Source: an uncultured Ramlibacter sp. (lineage in GTDB: Bacteria > Pseudomonadota > Gammaproteobacteria > Burkholderiales > Burkholderiaceae_C). From it: a DNA stretch of 64,000 bases. Position numbers and translations under genes: made by a program. The notes below the pieces were generated by a model. The model was not told where the DNA came from. It was given only the letters and a program-made list of their open reading frames with translations, and searched no databases. This document shows, in pieces, positions 30,035 to 39,919 of the stretch; the first letter of the stretch is position 1; the number at the start of each line of letters is the position of its first letter. Location: NCBI RefSeq assembly GCF_936925435.1, contig NZ_CAKZHQ010000022.1, positions 124,001 through 188,000 of the forward strand, written 5' to 3'.

Positions 30035-30680
30035 ACCTGGCACTGTCTGCTCCAACTGCAACGGCCGCAAGGCTAGCTGGCGCACCGAGTAGGCCAGCAT
30101 GCCGCCGTAGTATCGACCCTGCATATTCCCAGGTGCCTTGACGGCTTCCTGCCGGAAGACCGCCGGATCGGCGCCAGTTCGGTGGAGCAGCAACGCATGA
30201 AAGTGTATATGCGGCTGTCGGGCTAGCAATGCGGAAAGACGCAGGCTTTCCGCAAACAAATGTTCCAACCCGCTAGAGCGGACAGGTGAACTCAAACGTT
30301 ATAGACGGCACCATGAAATCTGTGGAGGCACTCGCAGTGATAAGAACCCTCTGCGGGCTGTACTACTTCGCACCCGGCATGTCGGCAGGAAGACACCTCC
30401 GAGATCGGGAGCGTGCGGGCGGGCTGCGGGACGCCATTCGACGGGTGCCGGGGAAATCTGCCTGGCCGTGTCGGCGAGCGCAACGCACTCCGTGCACTGA
30501 CTTGCGGCAGCAAGCCTAAACGGAACGGCCTCATGGCGCGAAGTGAGTTCTGCCGCCCGACAGGCCAGGCGGATTTCTCCGGGAAGCGTATGCGGGGCGA
30601 AGCGAACATGCGCCGCCCGTTGTGCACCACGCGGCCCGCCCGCACGCGGCTGGGGCGCTCAGCGGAGGGCTTTGACAAGC
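30035..30680. other. 646-bp region without a recognisable gene
   Basis: Lies between the DUF4214 lipoprotein and the HAD gene. It holds a minus-strand open frame (29936-30295) whose peptide LARQPHIHFHALLLHRTG looks protein-like but matches no family I know, a GCGGAAAG/CTTTCCGC dyad near 30232-30254, and the long inverted repeat described separately. It is best read as decayed mobile or gene-remnant DNA. Confidence 0.45.
30448..30583. repeat. Long imperfect inverted repeat (hairpin element)
   Basis: CCGGGGAAATCTGCCTGGCC (30448-30467) is mirrored by GGCCAGGCGGATTTCTCCGG (30563-30582) with two mismatches, and the similarity continues inward (AACGCACTCCGTGCAC against the complement of CGCGAAGTGAGTT). 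The whole 136-bp unit could fold into one cruciform, like a MITE or REP-derived element. Confidence 0.55.
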
Positions 30681-30693
30681 TCAGTCCGAACGG
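30662..30693 (-). repeat. CCGTTCGG-CTGAGC repeat overlapping the HAD gene end
   Basis: On the minus strand it reads CCGTTCGGACTGAGC, then TTGTCAAAGCCCTCCGC. The TGA inside CTGAGC supplies the stop codon of the HAD gene. A related fragment lies at 28801-28820. Confidence 0.55.
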
Positions 30694-31391
30694 ATATCGG
30701 ATTTCAGCAGGTCCACCAGTTCGGTCAGCGAGACCACCGTCAGGTGCGGCTGCGGCTCGTGCGGCCAGATCGTCTCGGTGCGGTTGAGCCAAACCGCCTG
30801 CATGCCGGCGTTGAGCGCGCCCAGCGCATCGAGCGTGGCGTCGTCGCCTATGTGCAGGACGTTCTCCGGCGGCACCTCCACCGCGCCGGCGGCGGCGTGG
30901 AAGATGCGCGGGTCGGGCTTGCCCACGCCGAACTCGCGCGCCGAGATCGCGGCGCGGAAGTACCTGGCGATGCCCACCCGCTGGAGGTTGGCATTGCCGT
31001 TGGACAGGCTGACCATGGGATAGCGCGCGGACAGGAACTCCAGTGCCGCCGGCACGTCCTCGTACAACGTCACGTTCTGCCGCTCAGCAAAGAAGGCCTC
31101 GAAGGCCGGCTCGGCCAGCAGCGGGTTCTCGCCGGCGCGGTACAGGGCCAGCCGGATCGACTCGCGCCGCACGGCGCTCAGGTCGTTCTTCAACTCGGGC
31201 CGCTGGGTCGCCATATGGTTGCGGATGTCACGCAGGGCCGCCGGGCTGGAGAACAGGGCCGCGGCCATGGGCGCGTTGTCCACCAGCCAGTTGTGCAGCG
31301 CCTTTTCCGCCCGCTCGATGGTCGGCCAGATGGGCCACAGGGTGTCGTCCAGGTCGATGGTGATCGCCCTGATTTTTCCAAGGTCCAGCAT
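30681..31391 (-). CDS. HAD-superfamily hydrolase
   Basis: A 236-residue haloacid dehalogenase-like phosphatase. Motif I is ITIDLDDTLW with the nucleophile and acid/base aspartates, motif II lies near MVSLSNGNA, motif III is the lysine of FGVGKPDPRIF, and motif IV is VLHIGDDATLD. A helical cap is inserted after motif I, as in the pyrimidine/FMN phosphatase (YjjG/YigB-like) group; the substrate is not predictable. Start choice is uncertain: ATG 31391 gives a normal N-terminus, while ATG 31421 would overlap the divergent hemH start. The last codons and stop come from a dispersed repeat. Confidence 0.87.
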   Translation of the reverse strand: MLDLGKIRAITIDLDDTLWPIWPTIERAEKALHNWLVDNAPMAAALFSSPAALRDIRNHMATQRPELKNDLSAVRRESIRLALYRAGENPLLAEPAFEAFFAERQNVTLYEDVPAALEFLSARYPMVSLSNGNANLQRVGIARYFRAAISAREFGVGKPDPRIFHAAAGAVEVPPENVLHIGDDATLDALGALNAGMQAVWLNRTETIWPHEPQPHLTVVSLTELVDLLKSDIRSD

Positions 31392-31408
31392 GCAGGGGAG
31401 AATACCTG

Positions 31409-32437
31409 ATGCCTTCCCCATCCCCTGCTACCGCCGTGGTCCTGTGCAACCTGGGAACGCCGGATGCGCCCACGGCACCGGCCGTGCGCCGCTACCTGGC
31501 GCAGTTCCTGTCCGATCCGCGCGTGGTCGAGATCCCGCGCGCCGTCTGGCTGCCCATCCTGTACGGCGCCGTGCTGACCACCCGGCCGGCGAAGTCGGCC
31601 GCCAAATATGCCAGCATCTGGTTGCCCGAAGGCTCGCCGCTGAAGGTCTGGACCGAGCGCCAGGCCGCCGCCTTGCAGGAAGCCCTGGGGCCCGAGGTCA
31701 CGGTGCGCGCCGCCATGCGCTACGGCGAGCCCGCCCTGGCCTCGGTGCTGGACGCGCTGCGCGCCCAGGGCGCGGACCGCATCCTTGTGCTGCCGGCCTA
31801 TCCGCAGTACAGCGGAACGACCACGGCCAGCGTCTGGGACGCGCTGGCGCAATGGGCAGGCGCGCAGCGCAATCTGCCCGCGCTGCGCTTCGTGCGCGGC
31901 TACCACGACGACGCCGGCTACATAGGCGCTCTTGCCGCCACTGTGCGCGCCCACTGGCAGCGTAACGGCCGCGGCGGCCACCTGGTCATGAGCTTCCATG
32001 GCGTGCCGCAGCGCACCGTGGACCAGGGCGACTCCTACGCCGATGAGTGCCGCGAGACTGCCCGCCTGCTGGCCGCGGCCTTGCAACTGCAAGAAGGCAG
32101 CTGGAGCCTGAGCTTCCAGTCGCGCTTTGGCAAGGCCAAATGGCTGGAGCCAGCCACCGAGCCCAGCCTGGTGGCTCTGGCGTGTGCCGGCACGGCGCGG
32201 GTCGATGTGATGTGCCCGGGCTTTACCAGCGACTGCCTGGAGACCCTGGAAGAGATCGACCAGGAGGGACGCGCCGCCTTCATGGCCGCCGGCGGCAGCA
32301 CGTTCCACTACATCCCCTGCCTGAATGCCGACGCCGCATGGACAGCAGCCCTGGCCGGCCTGGCCCGCAGGCAGCTTGCCGGCTGGCTCCCGCAATCACA
32401 GGAAAATCAGGCCGCGGCTCCCGGCTCCTGGACCTGA
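31409..32437 (+). CDS. hemH: Ferrochelatase
   Basis: A 342-residue enzyme inserting Fe2+ into protoporphyrin IX, the last step of heme synthesis. Family landmarks: VVLCNLGTPDAPTAPAVRRYL at the N-terminus, ILVLPAYPQYSGTTTAS, the metal-site histidine in VMSFHGVPQRT, and the C-terminal MCPGFTSDCLETLEEI with the acidic residues. AGGGGAG lies 8 bases before the ATG. It is divergent from the HAD gene with only 17 bp between starts, so the promoters must overlap the coding ends. Confidence 0.96.
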   Translation: MPSPSPATAVVLCNLGTPDAPTAPAVRRYLAQFLSDPRVVEIPRAVWLPILYGAVLTTRPAKSAAKYASIWLPEGSPLKVWTERQAAALQEALGPEVTVRAAMRYGEPALASVLDALRAQGADRILVLPAYPQYSGTTTASVWDALAQWAGAQRNLPALRFVRGYHDDAGYIGALAATVRAHWQRNGRGGHLVMSFHGVPQRTVDQGDSYADECRETARLLAAALQLQEGSWSLSFQSRFGKAKWLEPATEPSLVALACAGTARVDVMCPGFTSDCLETLEEIDQEGRAAFMAAGGSTFHYIPCLNADAAWTAALAGLARRQLAGWLPQSQENQAAAPGSWT

Positions 32438-32440
32438 GGC

Positions 32441-32457
32441 GCTATTGATTCGATAGC
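32441..32457. repeat. Left-half palindrome of the interspersed repeat
   Basis: GCTATTGATTCGATAGC sits 3 bp after the hemH stop and contains the TAG stop of the convergent hydrolase gene. It has the same 17-base form (GCTA at 1, AGC at 15) as the left part of the full repeats, but no GGGCTA follows. Confidence 0.6.
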
Positions 32458-33335
32458 GCAGCGGCTTCGCATGCAGCCTCGATGAAGGCCGTGACCGGGT
32501 CCAGCTGCGAGGCCACGTTGAGCGCCGGTGCATGGCCGCAGCCGGGCACCTCGATCAGTTCGGCCAGGCCGCGCGCGCCCGGCCCGCGGCGCAGCATCTC
32601 CTGCGCTGTCTCGGGCAGCACCAGGTCCGACTCGGCGCCGCGCAGGCACAGCACCGGGATCTCCAGCGCGTCGTAGTGCTCCCACAGCGCGTAGTCGTCG
32701 GGATGGTCGATGAACTGGCGCACCATCGCCGGGTCGTAGTGCGGCGTGACGCGGCCATCGGCCAGGCGGCGCGCCGAGCTCTCGGTCAGGCGCCGCCACT
32801 GCGCGTCGCTCAGCCAGCCATAGGGCCGGTAGACCTGGCGAAAGAAGGCTTCCAGTTCGGCGATGGTGGCAAACGACGGCGGACTGCCCGCATAAGCCTT
32901 GATGCGCTCGACTGCCGGCGCCGCCAGCTGCGGCGCGTTGTCGTTGAGGACCAGGCTGTGGATGCGGCCCTTGAGCTGGGGCTGCATCAGGCCGGCGGCA
33001 CAGACCGTGCCGATGGCCCCGCCCATGGAGGTGCCGATCCAGTGCACGGCGTCGAGCTGCAGCTGCTCGAACAGGCCGGCAGCGATGCGCGCATAGAACT
33101 CCAGCTGGTACTCGCCGCCCGGGTCGGCCGCCCACTGGCTCAGGCCTCGGCCGATGGTGTCGGGACAGATCACCCGCCAGCCGCGCCCGGCCAGGTGGGC
33201 CGCCAGTTCGTCCATGTCGCGGCCGGTGCGCGCCAGGCCATGCCAGGCCAGCACCGTGCGGCCATGCTGCGCGCCCCACTGCGTGTAGTGGATCTCGCGC
33301 CCCGCGCATGTCACGTAGTTCGAGCTGTAGTCCAT
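32442..33335 (-). CDS. Alpha/beta-fold hydrolase
   Basis: A 297-residue serine hydrolase. The oxyanion region is LAWHGLARTG, the nucleophile elbow is WIGTSMGGAIG, and the catalytic His is near VPGCGHAPALN. The cap region is rich in aromatic residues. It begins 11 bp after the livM-type gene and closes the operon livK-livG-livF-livH-livM-hydrolase, so it may cleave an ester, lactone or ring-fission product of the imported compound; this is inference. The start at 33335 excludes a long upstream shadow frame antisense to nothing but overlapping livM. Confidence 0.87.
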   Translation of the reverse strand: MDYSSNYVTCAGREIHYTQWGAQHGRTVLAWHGLARTGRDMDELAAHLAGRGWRVICPDTIGRGLSQWAADPGGEYQLEFYARIAAGLFEQLQLDAVHWIGTSMGGAIGTVCAAGLMQPQLKGRIHSLVLNDNAPQLAAPAVERIKAYAGSPPSFATIAELEAFFRQVYRPYGWLSDAQWRRLTESSARRLADGRVTPHYDPAMVRQFIDHPDDYALWEHYDALEIPVLCLRGAESDLVLPETAQEMLRRGPGARGLAELIEVPGCGHAPALNVASQLDPVTAFIEAACEAAALSNQ

Positions 33336-33346
33336 TGCCTGCGTCC

Positions 33347-34432
33347 TCAAGATCCTGTGTGCCGTCCGCGCGCCTGCCCCATCGCCCGCAGCTTGCCCAC
33401 CACGCCGGTGGGAAAGTAATACACGGACAAGACGAAAAGCAGGCCCAGCCAGAGCAGCCAGCGGTCGGGCGACAGCAGGGCCGACAGCCAGGGCAGCGAT
33501 GCAGTGGCTTCGCTGCCCAGGCGCAGCAGGTCCTGCAGGTAGCTCTGGGCGATCACGAAAATGGCCGAACCGATGGCCGCGCCATACATCGTCCCCATGC
33601 CGCCGATGACGACGATCAGCAGCACGTCGATCATGATTTCGAAGGACAGCGAGGTGTCCGGGCCGTTGTAGCGCAGCCAGATCGCCAGCATCGCGCCAGC
33701 GGCGCAGGCGAACAGGGCCGACAGCACGCTGGAGGTGGTGCGGTAGACCACCACGCGGTAGCCGATCGCCTCGGCGCGGAACTCGTTCTCGCGGATCGCC
33801 TGCAGCACGCGGCCGAAGGGCGAGTTGACGATGCGCAGCAACGCCAGCAGCAGGCCCAGGGCGACAAAGAACAGCAGGTAGTAGCACAGCAGGCGGCCGT
33901 CCAGGTTCACGCCCAGGAACGGTGTGTCCGACAGCTCGAAGCTGGGCGACAGCAGCTCGGGCACCTTGAAGCTCAGCCCGTCCTCACCGCCGGTGAAGTC
34001 CGACAGCTGCGAGGCCAGGGTCTGGAAGGCCGCGGCCACCGCCAGCGTGATCATGGTGAAGAAGATGGCCTTGACCCGCAGCGAGAACAGGCCCACCACC
34101 AGGGCCAGCACAAAGGACAGGGCCAGGGCCGCGGCCAGGCCCAGGGCCAGTGCACCCCAGCCCGCGCCCATGCGCGTGGAGGCAATCGCGATGCCGTAAG
34201 CACCGATGCCGTAGAACATGGTGTGGGCAAAGCTGACGATGCCGGTGTAACCCAGCAGCAGGTCGAAGCTGGCCACCAGCACCAGGAAAACCAGCACCTT
34301 GGCCGCCACGTTCAGCGCCTTGACGCCGGGGAACAGGAAGGGCGTGAAGGCCAGGGCCAGCAGCAGCGCCACCAGCAGCACGGCCAGAACGCGGTTGCGC
34401 GGGAAATCGTTGGAGAGAAGTCGGGTCAGCAT
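33347..34432 (-). CDS. livM: Branched-chain-type ABC transporter permease, LivM type
   Basis: A 361-residue permease with about ten hydrophobic segments. The family motif GYTGIVSFAHTMFYGIGAY is clear, and the EAA-like coupling loop AIRENEFRAEAIGYRVVVYR is intact. The GGMGTMYGAAIGSA region follows. It starts 7 bp after the LivH-type gene. In this operon the transporter type (HAAT family) imports amino acids, amides, urea or aromatic acids; the true ligand depends on the binding protein. Confidence 0.93.
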   Translation of the reverse strand: MLTRLLSNDFPRNRVLAVLLVALLLALAFTPFLFPGVKALNVAAKVLVFLVLVASFDLLLGYTGIVSFAHTMFYGIGAYGIAIASTRMGAGWGALALGLAAALALSFVLALVVGLFSLRVKAIFFTMITLAVAAAFQTLASQLSDFTGGEDGLSFKVPELLSPSFELSDTPFLGVNLDGRLLCYYLLFFVALGLLLALLRIVNSPFGRVLQAIRENEFRAEAIGYRVVVYRTTSSVLSALFACAAGAMLAIWLRYNGPDTSLSFEIMIDVLLIVVIGGMGTMYGAAIGSAIFVIAQSYLQDLLRLGSEATASLPWLSALLSPDRWLLWLGLLFVLSVYYFPTGVVGKLRAMGQARGRHTGS

Positions 34433-34439
34433 GGCGGTC

Positions 34440-35423
34440 TCAGCGGCCCGCGCCGCGCACGCCCTGCGGGCGCCACAGCAGGATGGCCATCATCAGGGCG
34501 ATGTTGGAAAACAGCGCCGCCTTGGGCGCCAGGAAGCCGGCGTAGTTGGTCAGCAGGCCCACCAGCAGCGCGCCGATCAGGGCGCCGCCGGTGGAGCCCA
34601 GGCCGCCGATGATGAGCACGATGAAGATCAGGATGTTGACCTGCGCGCCGATCTGCGGCGTCACATTCTGCAGGTACAGGCCCCACATCACGCCGCCCAG
34701 GCCGGCCAGCGCGCTGCCCGCGACAAACACGCCGATGAACAGCACGTTGATGCGGTAGCCCAGCGACTCCACCATCTCGCGGTCCTGCACGCCGGCGCGG
34801 ATCAGCAGGCCGATCTTGGTGCGCGCCAGGGTCCAGGCCAGCAGGCCGAACACCGCCAGGCCGACCACCACCGCGATCACCCGGTACTTCTCGATCGCCG
34901 CCTCACCCAGAAAGATGGTGCCGCGCATGCCCGCGGGCAGCGGCAGCGGCACCTGCAGCGGGCCCCAGATCACCTTGATCAGCTCCTCGCCGATGATGGC
35001 GCCGCCCACAGTGATGAGAATCTGCTTGAGGTGGTTGCCGTAGACCGGCCGCACGATGAAGCGCTCGAAGGCCAGGCCGCCGGCGCTGGCCACCAGCATG
35101 GCCACCAGCATGGCCGGCAGCACCGCCAGCAGGTTGCGCCAGAGCTCGCCCGAAGCCGTCCAGTCGCCCATGCCGGCGAGCACGCTGGTGGCGATGAAGG
35201 CGCCCAGGGTGATGAAGATGCCGTGGCCGAAGTTCATCACGTCCATCAGGCCGAAGACCAGGGTCAGGCCCGAGGCGATGATGAAGATGATCATGCCCAT
35301 GGCCAGGCCGGCCACGGTCAGCGTGACCCAGGTCGAGCCCGAGCCGATGAAGGGCAGGACGATCAGCGCCAGCAGGGGCACCAGGGCCAGCGGCTTCCAG
35401 TCGATGTCTTTCACTCCGTTCAT
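34440..35423 (-). CDS. livH: Branched-chain-type ABC transporter permease, LivH type
   Basis: A 327-residue permease. LTLVFGLMDVMNFGHGIFITLGAF is the LivH signature and RAGVQDREMVESLGYRINVLF is the coupling loop. The ATG overlaps the upstream ATPase stop by 4 bases (ATGA), coupling translation. An N-terminal extension (MNGVKDIDWKPLALVPLL) is slightly longer than in E. coli LivH. Confidence 0.93.
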   Translation of the reverse strand: MNGVKDIDWKPLALVPLLALIVLPFIGSGSTWVTLTVAGLAMGMIIFIIASGLTLVFGLMDVMNFGHGIFITLGAFIATSVLAGMGDWTASGELWRNLLAVLPAMLVAMLVASAGGLAFERFIVRPVYGNHLKQILITVGGAIIGEELIKVIWGPLQVPLPLPAGMRGTIFLGEAAIEKYRVIAVVVGLAVFGLLAWTLARTKIGLLIRAGVQDREMVESLGYRINVLFIGVFVAGSALAGLGGVMWGLYLQNVTPQIGAQVNILIFIVLIIGGLGSTGGALIGALLVGLLTNYAGFLAPKAALFSNIALMMAILLWRPQGVRGAGR

Positions 35424-36148
35424 AGCGCCAGCCCCAGCAGCGAGCGCTGCAGTTCCTCGTTCTCAGACAGTTCACGCATGGAGCCGGCATGCACGACCAC
35501 GCCGTTGTCCATGACGGCGACCGTGTCGCCCAAGCGCTTGGCGAAATTGATGTTCTGTTCGACCAGCAGAATGGTCACGCCGCTGGCCTTCAACTGCGCG
35601 AAGGCCTCGATCATGTTGTTGATGATGGCCGGCGCCAGGCCCTTGCTGGGCTCGTCCACGATCAGCAGCTCGCGCGGCTCGACGATGGCGCGCGAGACCG
35701 CCAGCATCTGTTTTTGCCCGCCCGAGAGCTTGCCGGCCGGGTGGTTCCAGAACTTCTCCACCGCCGGGAACAGCGAGAAGATCCATTGCAGGCGCTGGCT
35801 GTCGATGTCGGCAGCGCTGCGCGCGCCGCGCGCGGCCAGCAGCATGTTCTCCTTGACCGTGAGGTCGGCGAAGATGCCCATGTTTTCTGGCACGTAGGCG
35901 ATGCCCAGGCCGGCGATCTGCGGCGTGGCCAGGGCCGTGCTGTCCTGGCCGTTGAAGACGATGCTTCCCTGCGAGGCTTTCCACAGGCCCATGATGGTGC
36001 GCAGCGTGGTGGTCTTGCCCGCGCCATTGCGCCCCAGCAGCATGGTGAGCTGGCCGCGCGGCACGGCCAGGTCCACGCCGTGCAGGATGTGGTACGCCCC
36101 GATGTGGGTGTGCACGCCCTTCAATTCGAGGAGCTTGTCGCTGCTCAT
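35420..36148 (-). CDS. livF: Branched-chain-type ABC transporter ATP-binding protein, LivF type
   Basis: A 242-residue ATPase. Walker A is GRNGAGKTT, the signature LSGGQKQMLAVSRA, and Walker B LLIVDEPSKGLAP, the last being characteristic of LivF. It starts at ATG 36148, sharing ATGA with the livG stop, and ends overlapping livH. The open frame upstream of this ATG is a shadow of livG. Confidence 0.94.
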   Translation of the reverse strand: MSSDKLLELKGVHTHIGAYHILHGVDLAVPRGQLTMLLGRNGAGKTTTLRTIMGLWKASQGSIVFNGQDSTALATPQIAGLGIAYVPENMGIFADLTVKENMLLAARGARSAADIDSQRLQWIFSLFPAVEKFWNHPAGKLSGGQKQMLAVSRAIVEPRELLIVDEPSKGLAPAIINNMIEAFAQLKASGVTILLVEQNINFAKRLGDTVAVMDNGVVVHAGSMRELSENEELQRSLLGLAL

Positions 36149-36918
36149 GCGGCCTCCTTCGGGGCGACGCCCAGATAAGCCTCTTGAACGATTGGGGAGG
36201 CAATCACCTCCGCCGGTTCGCCGTCGGCCACCAGCGAGCCGTTGTGCAGCACGATGATGCGGTCGGCCAGCTCGCGCACCACGTCCATCTTGTGCTCGAC
36301 CAGCAGGATGGTCTTGCTGCGGTCTTCTTTGAGCTTGCGGATCAGGTTGAGGATGACCGGCGCCTCGGCGCTGTTCATGCCGGCGGTGGGCTCGTCGAAC
36401 ATGAAGACCTTGGACTCCAGCGCCATCAGCAGCGCCACCTCCAGCTTGCGCTGGTCGCCGTGCGGCAAGCTGGCCACCAGCTCGCCGGCCTTGTCGGCCA
36501 GCGCCACCGCCTGCAGGACCTCGTCGGCCCGCTCCATCAAGCCCTTGTGGTCGCTCCACACACTCCACAGGTTCAGGCCGCGCCGGTGCGCACCGTCCCG
36601 CGTGGCCTGCACGGCCAGCCGGATGTTCTCCAGCACCGTCAGGCGCGGGAACAGGTTGGTCAGCTGGAAGGCCCGGCCCAGGCCGGCGCGCGTGCGCGCG
36701 GATGCGGACAGGCCGGACAGGTCACGCCCATCCAGCGTGACCTGGCCGCTGCTGGCCCTGAGCTGGCCCGAGATCAGGTTGAAGTAGGTGGTCTTGCCCG
36801 CTCCGTTGGGGCCGACGATGGCGGTCAGCGTGCCCGGCTGGAAAGCGCAGGTCACGGCGTTGACCGCCACGTGGCCGCCGAAGCGGATGGTCAGGTCCTT
36901 GGTGGCTAGCAGACTCAA
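36145..36918 (-). CDS. livG: Branched-chain-type ABC transporter ATP-binding protein, LivG type
   Basis: A 257-residue ATPase with Walker A GPNGAGKTTYFNLI, the LivG-type region after it, and Walker B KVFMFDEPTAGMN. I place the start at TTG 36918 because GGAG stands 5 bases before it and the resulting SLLATKDLTIRFGG opening is the family norm. The next upstream ATG (36984) would put 22 codons inside a hairpin-forming intergenic segment. The signature loop reads LPHGDQRKLEVALL, the usual LivG variant. Confidence 0.9.
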   Translation of the reverse strand: MSLLATKDLTIRFGGHVAVNAVTCAFQPGTLTAIVGPNGAGKTTYFNLISGQLRASSGQVTLDGRDLSGLSASARTRAGLGRAFQLTNLFPRLTVLENIRLAVQATRDGAHRRGLNLWSVWSDHKGLMERADEVLQAVALADKAGELVASLPHGDQRKLEVALLMALESKVFMFDEPTAGMNSAEAPVILNLIRKLKEDRSKTILLVEHKMDVVRELADRIIVLHNGSLVADGEPAEVIASPIVQEAYLGVAPKEAA

Positions 36919-36945
36919 GTGATCTCCGAAGGGCAATGGGACGTC

Positions 36946-36993
36946 GGGGACAGGGTTGTCGCCTGTGTGTCGGGATGCAGACAACCTGCCCCC
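36946..36993 (-). terminator. Hairpin between livK and livG
   Basis: GGGGACAGGGTTGTC pairs with GACAACCTGCCCC across a 20-base loop, with a second small dyad (CCCC/GGGG) just after. There is no U-run, so it more likely stabilises the livK message or attenuates read-through into livG than terminates fully. Confidence 0.45.
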
Positions 36994-37061
36994 GTGTCAC
37001 AGGGGGCCTCAGTCACGAACTGCAAAAACAGGGGGCGGCCGGCGGGCTGCCCCGAAGCGGC

Positions 37062-38255
37062 TCAGCGCTTGTTGCGGATCGGCACGTTCATCTCGGCCGC
37101 CGTGATTTCCTTGACCAGCTGCAGATCGGCCTGCGCGCCCATCTTGGCGCCGGGCGCCACGCGGAAGTGGTACATGGACTGCATGGCCTGGTGGTCTTCC
37201 TTGCGGAAGGTCATCGTGCCCTTAGGCGTGTCGAAGCTCAGGCCTTCCATGCCGGCGATGAGCTTGTCGCTCGCGGTCTCGCCGTTGGTCTTCTTGAGCG
37301 CGGCCACCAGGGCGGCGGCGGCACTGAAACCACCGGCGGTGAAGAAGTCGGGCGGCGACTTGAAGCGGCTGTAGTGGTTGGTCACCAGCCAGACGTTGGC
37401 CGGGTTCTTGGGAAAGCCGTAGTAGTAATAGCTCGCGCCTTCCATGCCGGGGAACTGGTTGTAGGCCACCATGGCCGGCAAGATGTTGCCGCCGGTGGCG
37501 ATCTCGATGCCGTAGCGCTTGAGGTCCAGGTCGGCGATCTTGAAGGGGTTGCCGGCGCCTGCCCAGACGATCCAGATGACCTTGCGGCCGGGCAGGTCCT
37601 TGAGCTTGTCGATCAGGCGCTGGGCACCGGCGGTGAAGTCGGTGGTGTTAGCCGGCAGGTATTCCTCATGGGCGATCTTGGCGGTCTTGATCGACTCCTT
37701 GAAGGCCTTCACGCCGTCGCGGCCGAAGGCGTAGTCCTGCGCCAGGGTGGCGATGTTCACGCCGGCCTTGTCCAGCGCCACGGCGTTGGAGATCGCGTCC
37801 TGCGAGCTGTTGCGGCCGGTGCGGAAGATGTACTTGTTCCACTTGTCGCCGGTGATGGAGTCGGCCACGGCCGGCTCGACCAGCAGGATCTTCTTGTATT
37901 CCTCGGCCACCGGCAGCATCGCCAGGGCGACGCCGGAAGACGTCGGGCCAACGGCGATGTCGGCCTTGTCGTCGGAGTAGGCGGTGGCCAGCAGTGACTT
38001 GCCCAGGTCGGGCTTGCCCTGGTCGTCCTTCTCGATCACCACCAGCTTGCGGCCATTGACGGCCATGGTGCCGCCGGTGGCGTATTCCAGGCCCAGCAGC
38101 AGGCCGGCCTGGGTCTGCTTGCCGTAGGCCTCGAGCGGACCGGTGCGGCTGTAGACGTGGGCGATCTTGATGTCCTTGGCCTGGGCCATGGCCAGGGGGG
38201 CGGTGAAGGCGGTGGCGGCAAAAGCGGCCAGCGCAACCAGATTGCGACGCTGCAT
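37062..38255 (-). CDS. Branched-chain-type ABC transporter substrate-binding protein
   Basis: A 397-residue periplasmic binding protein of the LivJ/LivK-like (Peripla_BP_6) family. The Sec signal MQRRNLVALAAFAATAFTAPLAMAQ is followed by KDIKIAHVYSRTGPLEAYG, the typical first strand and ligand loop. Tyr-rich SYYYYGFPKNPANVWL is an unusual, possibly aromatic-lined, pocket segment. AGGAG lies 8 bases before the ATG. It is the first gene after a sigma-54-type promoter and heads the transporter-hydrolase operon. Its relatives include binders of aromatic acids and amides; the ligand is not assigned. Confidence 0.92.
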   Translation of the reverse strand: MQRRNLVALAAFAATAFTAPLAMAQAKDIKIAHVYSRTGPLEAYGKQTQAGLLLGLEYATGGTMAVNGRKLVVIEKDDQGKPDLGKSLLATAYSDDKADIAVGPTSSGVALAMLPVAEEYKKILLVEPAVADSITGDKWNKYIFRTGRNSSQDAISNAVALDKAGVNIATLAQDYAFGRDGVKAFKESIKTAKIAHEEYLPANTTDFTAGAQRLIDKLKDLPGRKVIWIVWAGAGNPFKIADLDLKRYGIEIATGGNILPAMVAYNQFPGMEGASYYYYGFPKNPANVWLVTNHYSRFKSPPDFFTAGGFSAAAALVAALKKTNGETASDKLIAGMEGLSFDTPKGTMTFRKEDHQAMQSMYHFRVAPGAKMGAQADLQLVKEITAAEMNVPIRNKR

Positions 38256-38298
38256 GGGGACTGTCTCCTGTTATTGGTGCAAGAACTCGCACCAACAA

Positions 38299-38314
38299 TG
38301 CACAGTGCGTGCCA
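38299..38314 (-). promoter_or_regulatory. Sigma-54 (-24/-12) promoter of the livK-type operon
   Basis: The minus strand reads TGGCACGCACTGTGCA. It has GG and GC exactly 10 bases apart (TGGCACG-N4-NTGCA), matching the sigma-54 consensus TGGCACG-N4-TTGCA at all but one base outside the spacer. The start site would fall near 38288, about 33 bases before the binding-protein ATG. An activator gene of the right class is immediately upstream. Confidence 0.75.
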
Positions 38315-38392
38315 GCGTCTAAGTCCTTGATTTATATGACGGCGAACCGGCGTCAACGCCAATTTGCCTGACAATCAGACAGATTTGAGTGT

Positions 38393-39889
<1,497 letters not shown>

Positions 39890-39919
39890 GGGCCCATCCT
39901 AGCCTGAGATCCGGCGCGC

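Noticed and set aside
29936-30295. 119-codon minus-strand frame as a gene
   Set aside because: Overlaps the end of the DUF4214 lipoprotein gene, has no ribosome site and no known family; kept only as possible remnant.
36919-36984. Longer livG start at ATG 36984
   Set aside because: The extra 22 codons lie in a hairpin and lack homology; TTG 36918 has GGAG at the right distance.
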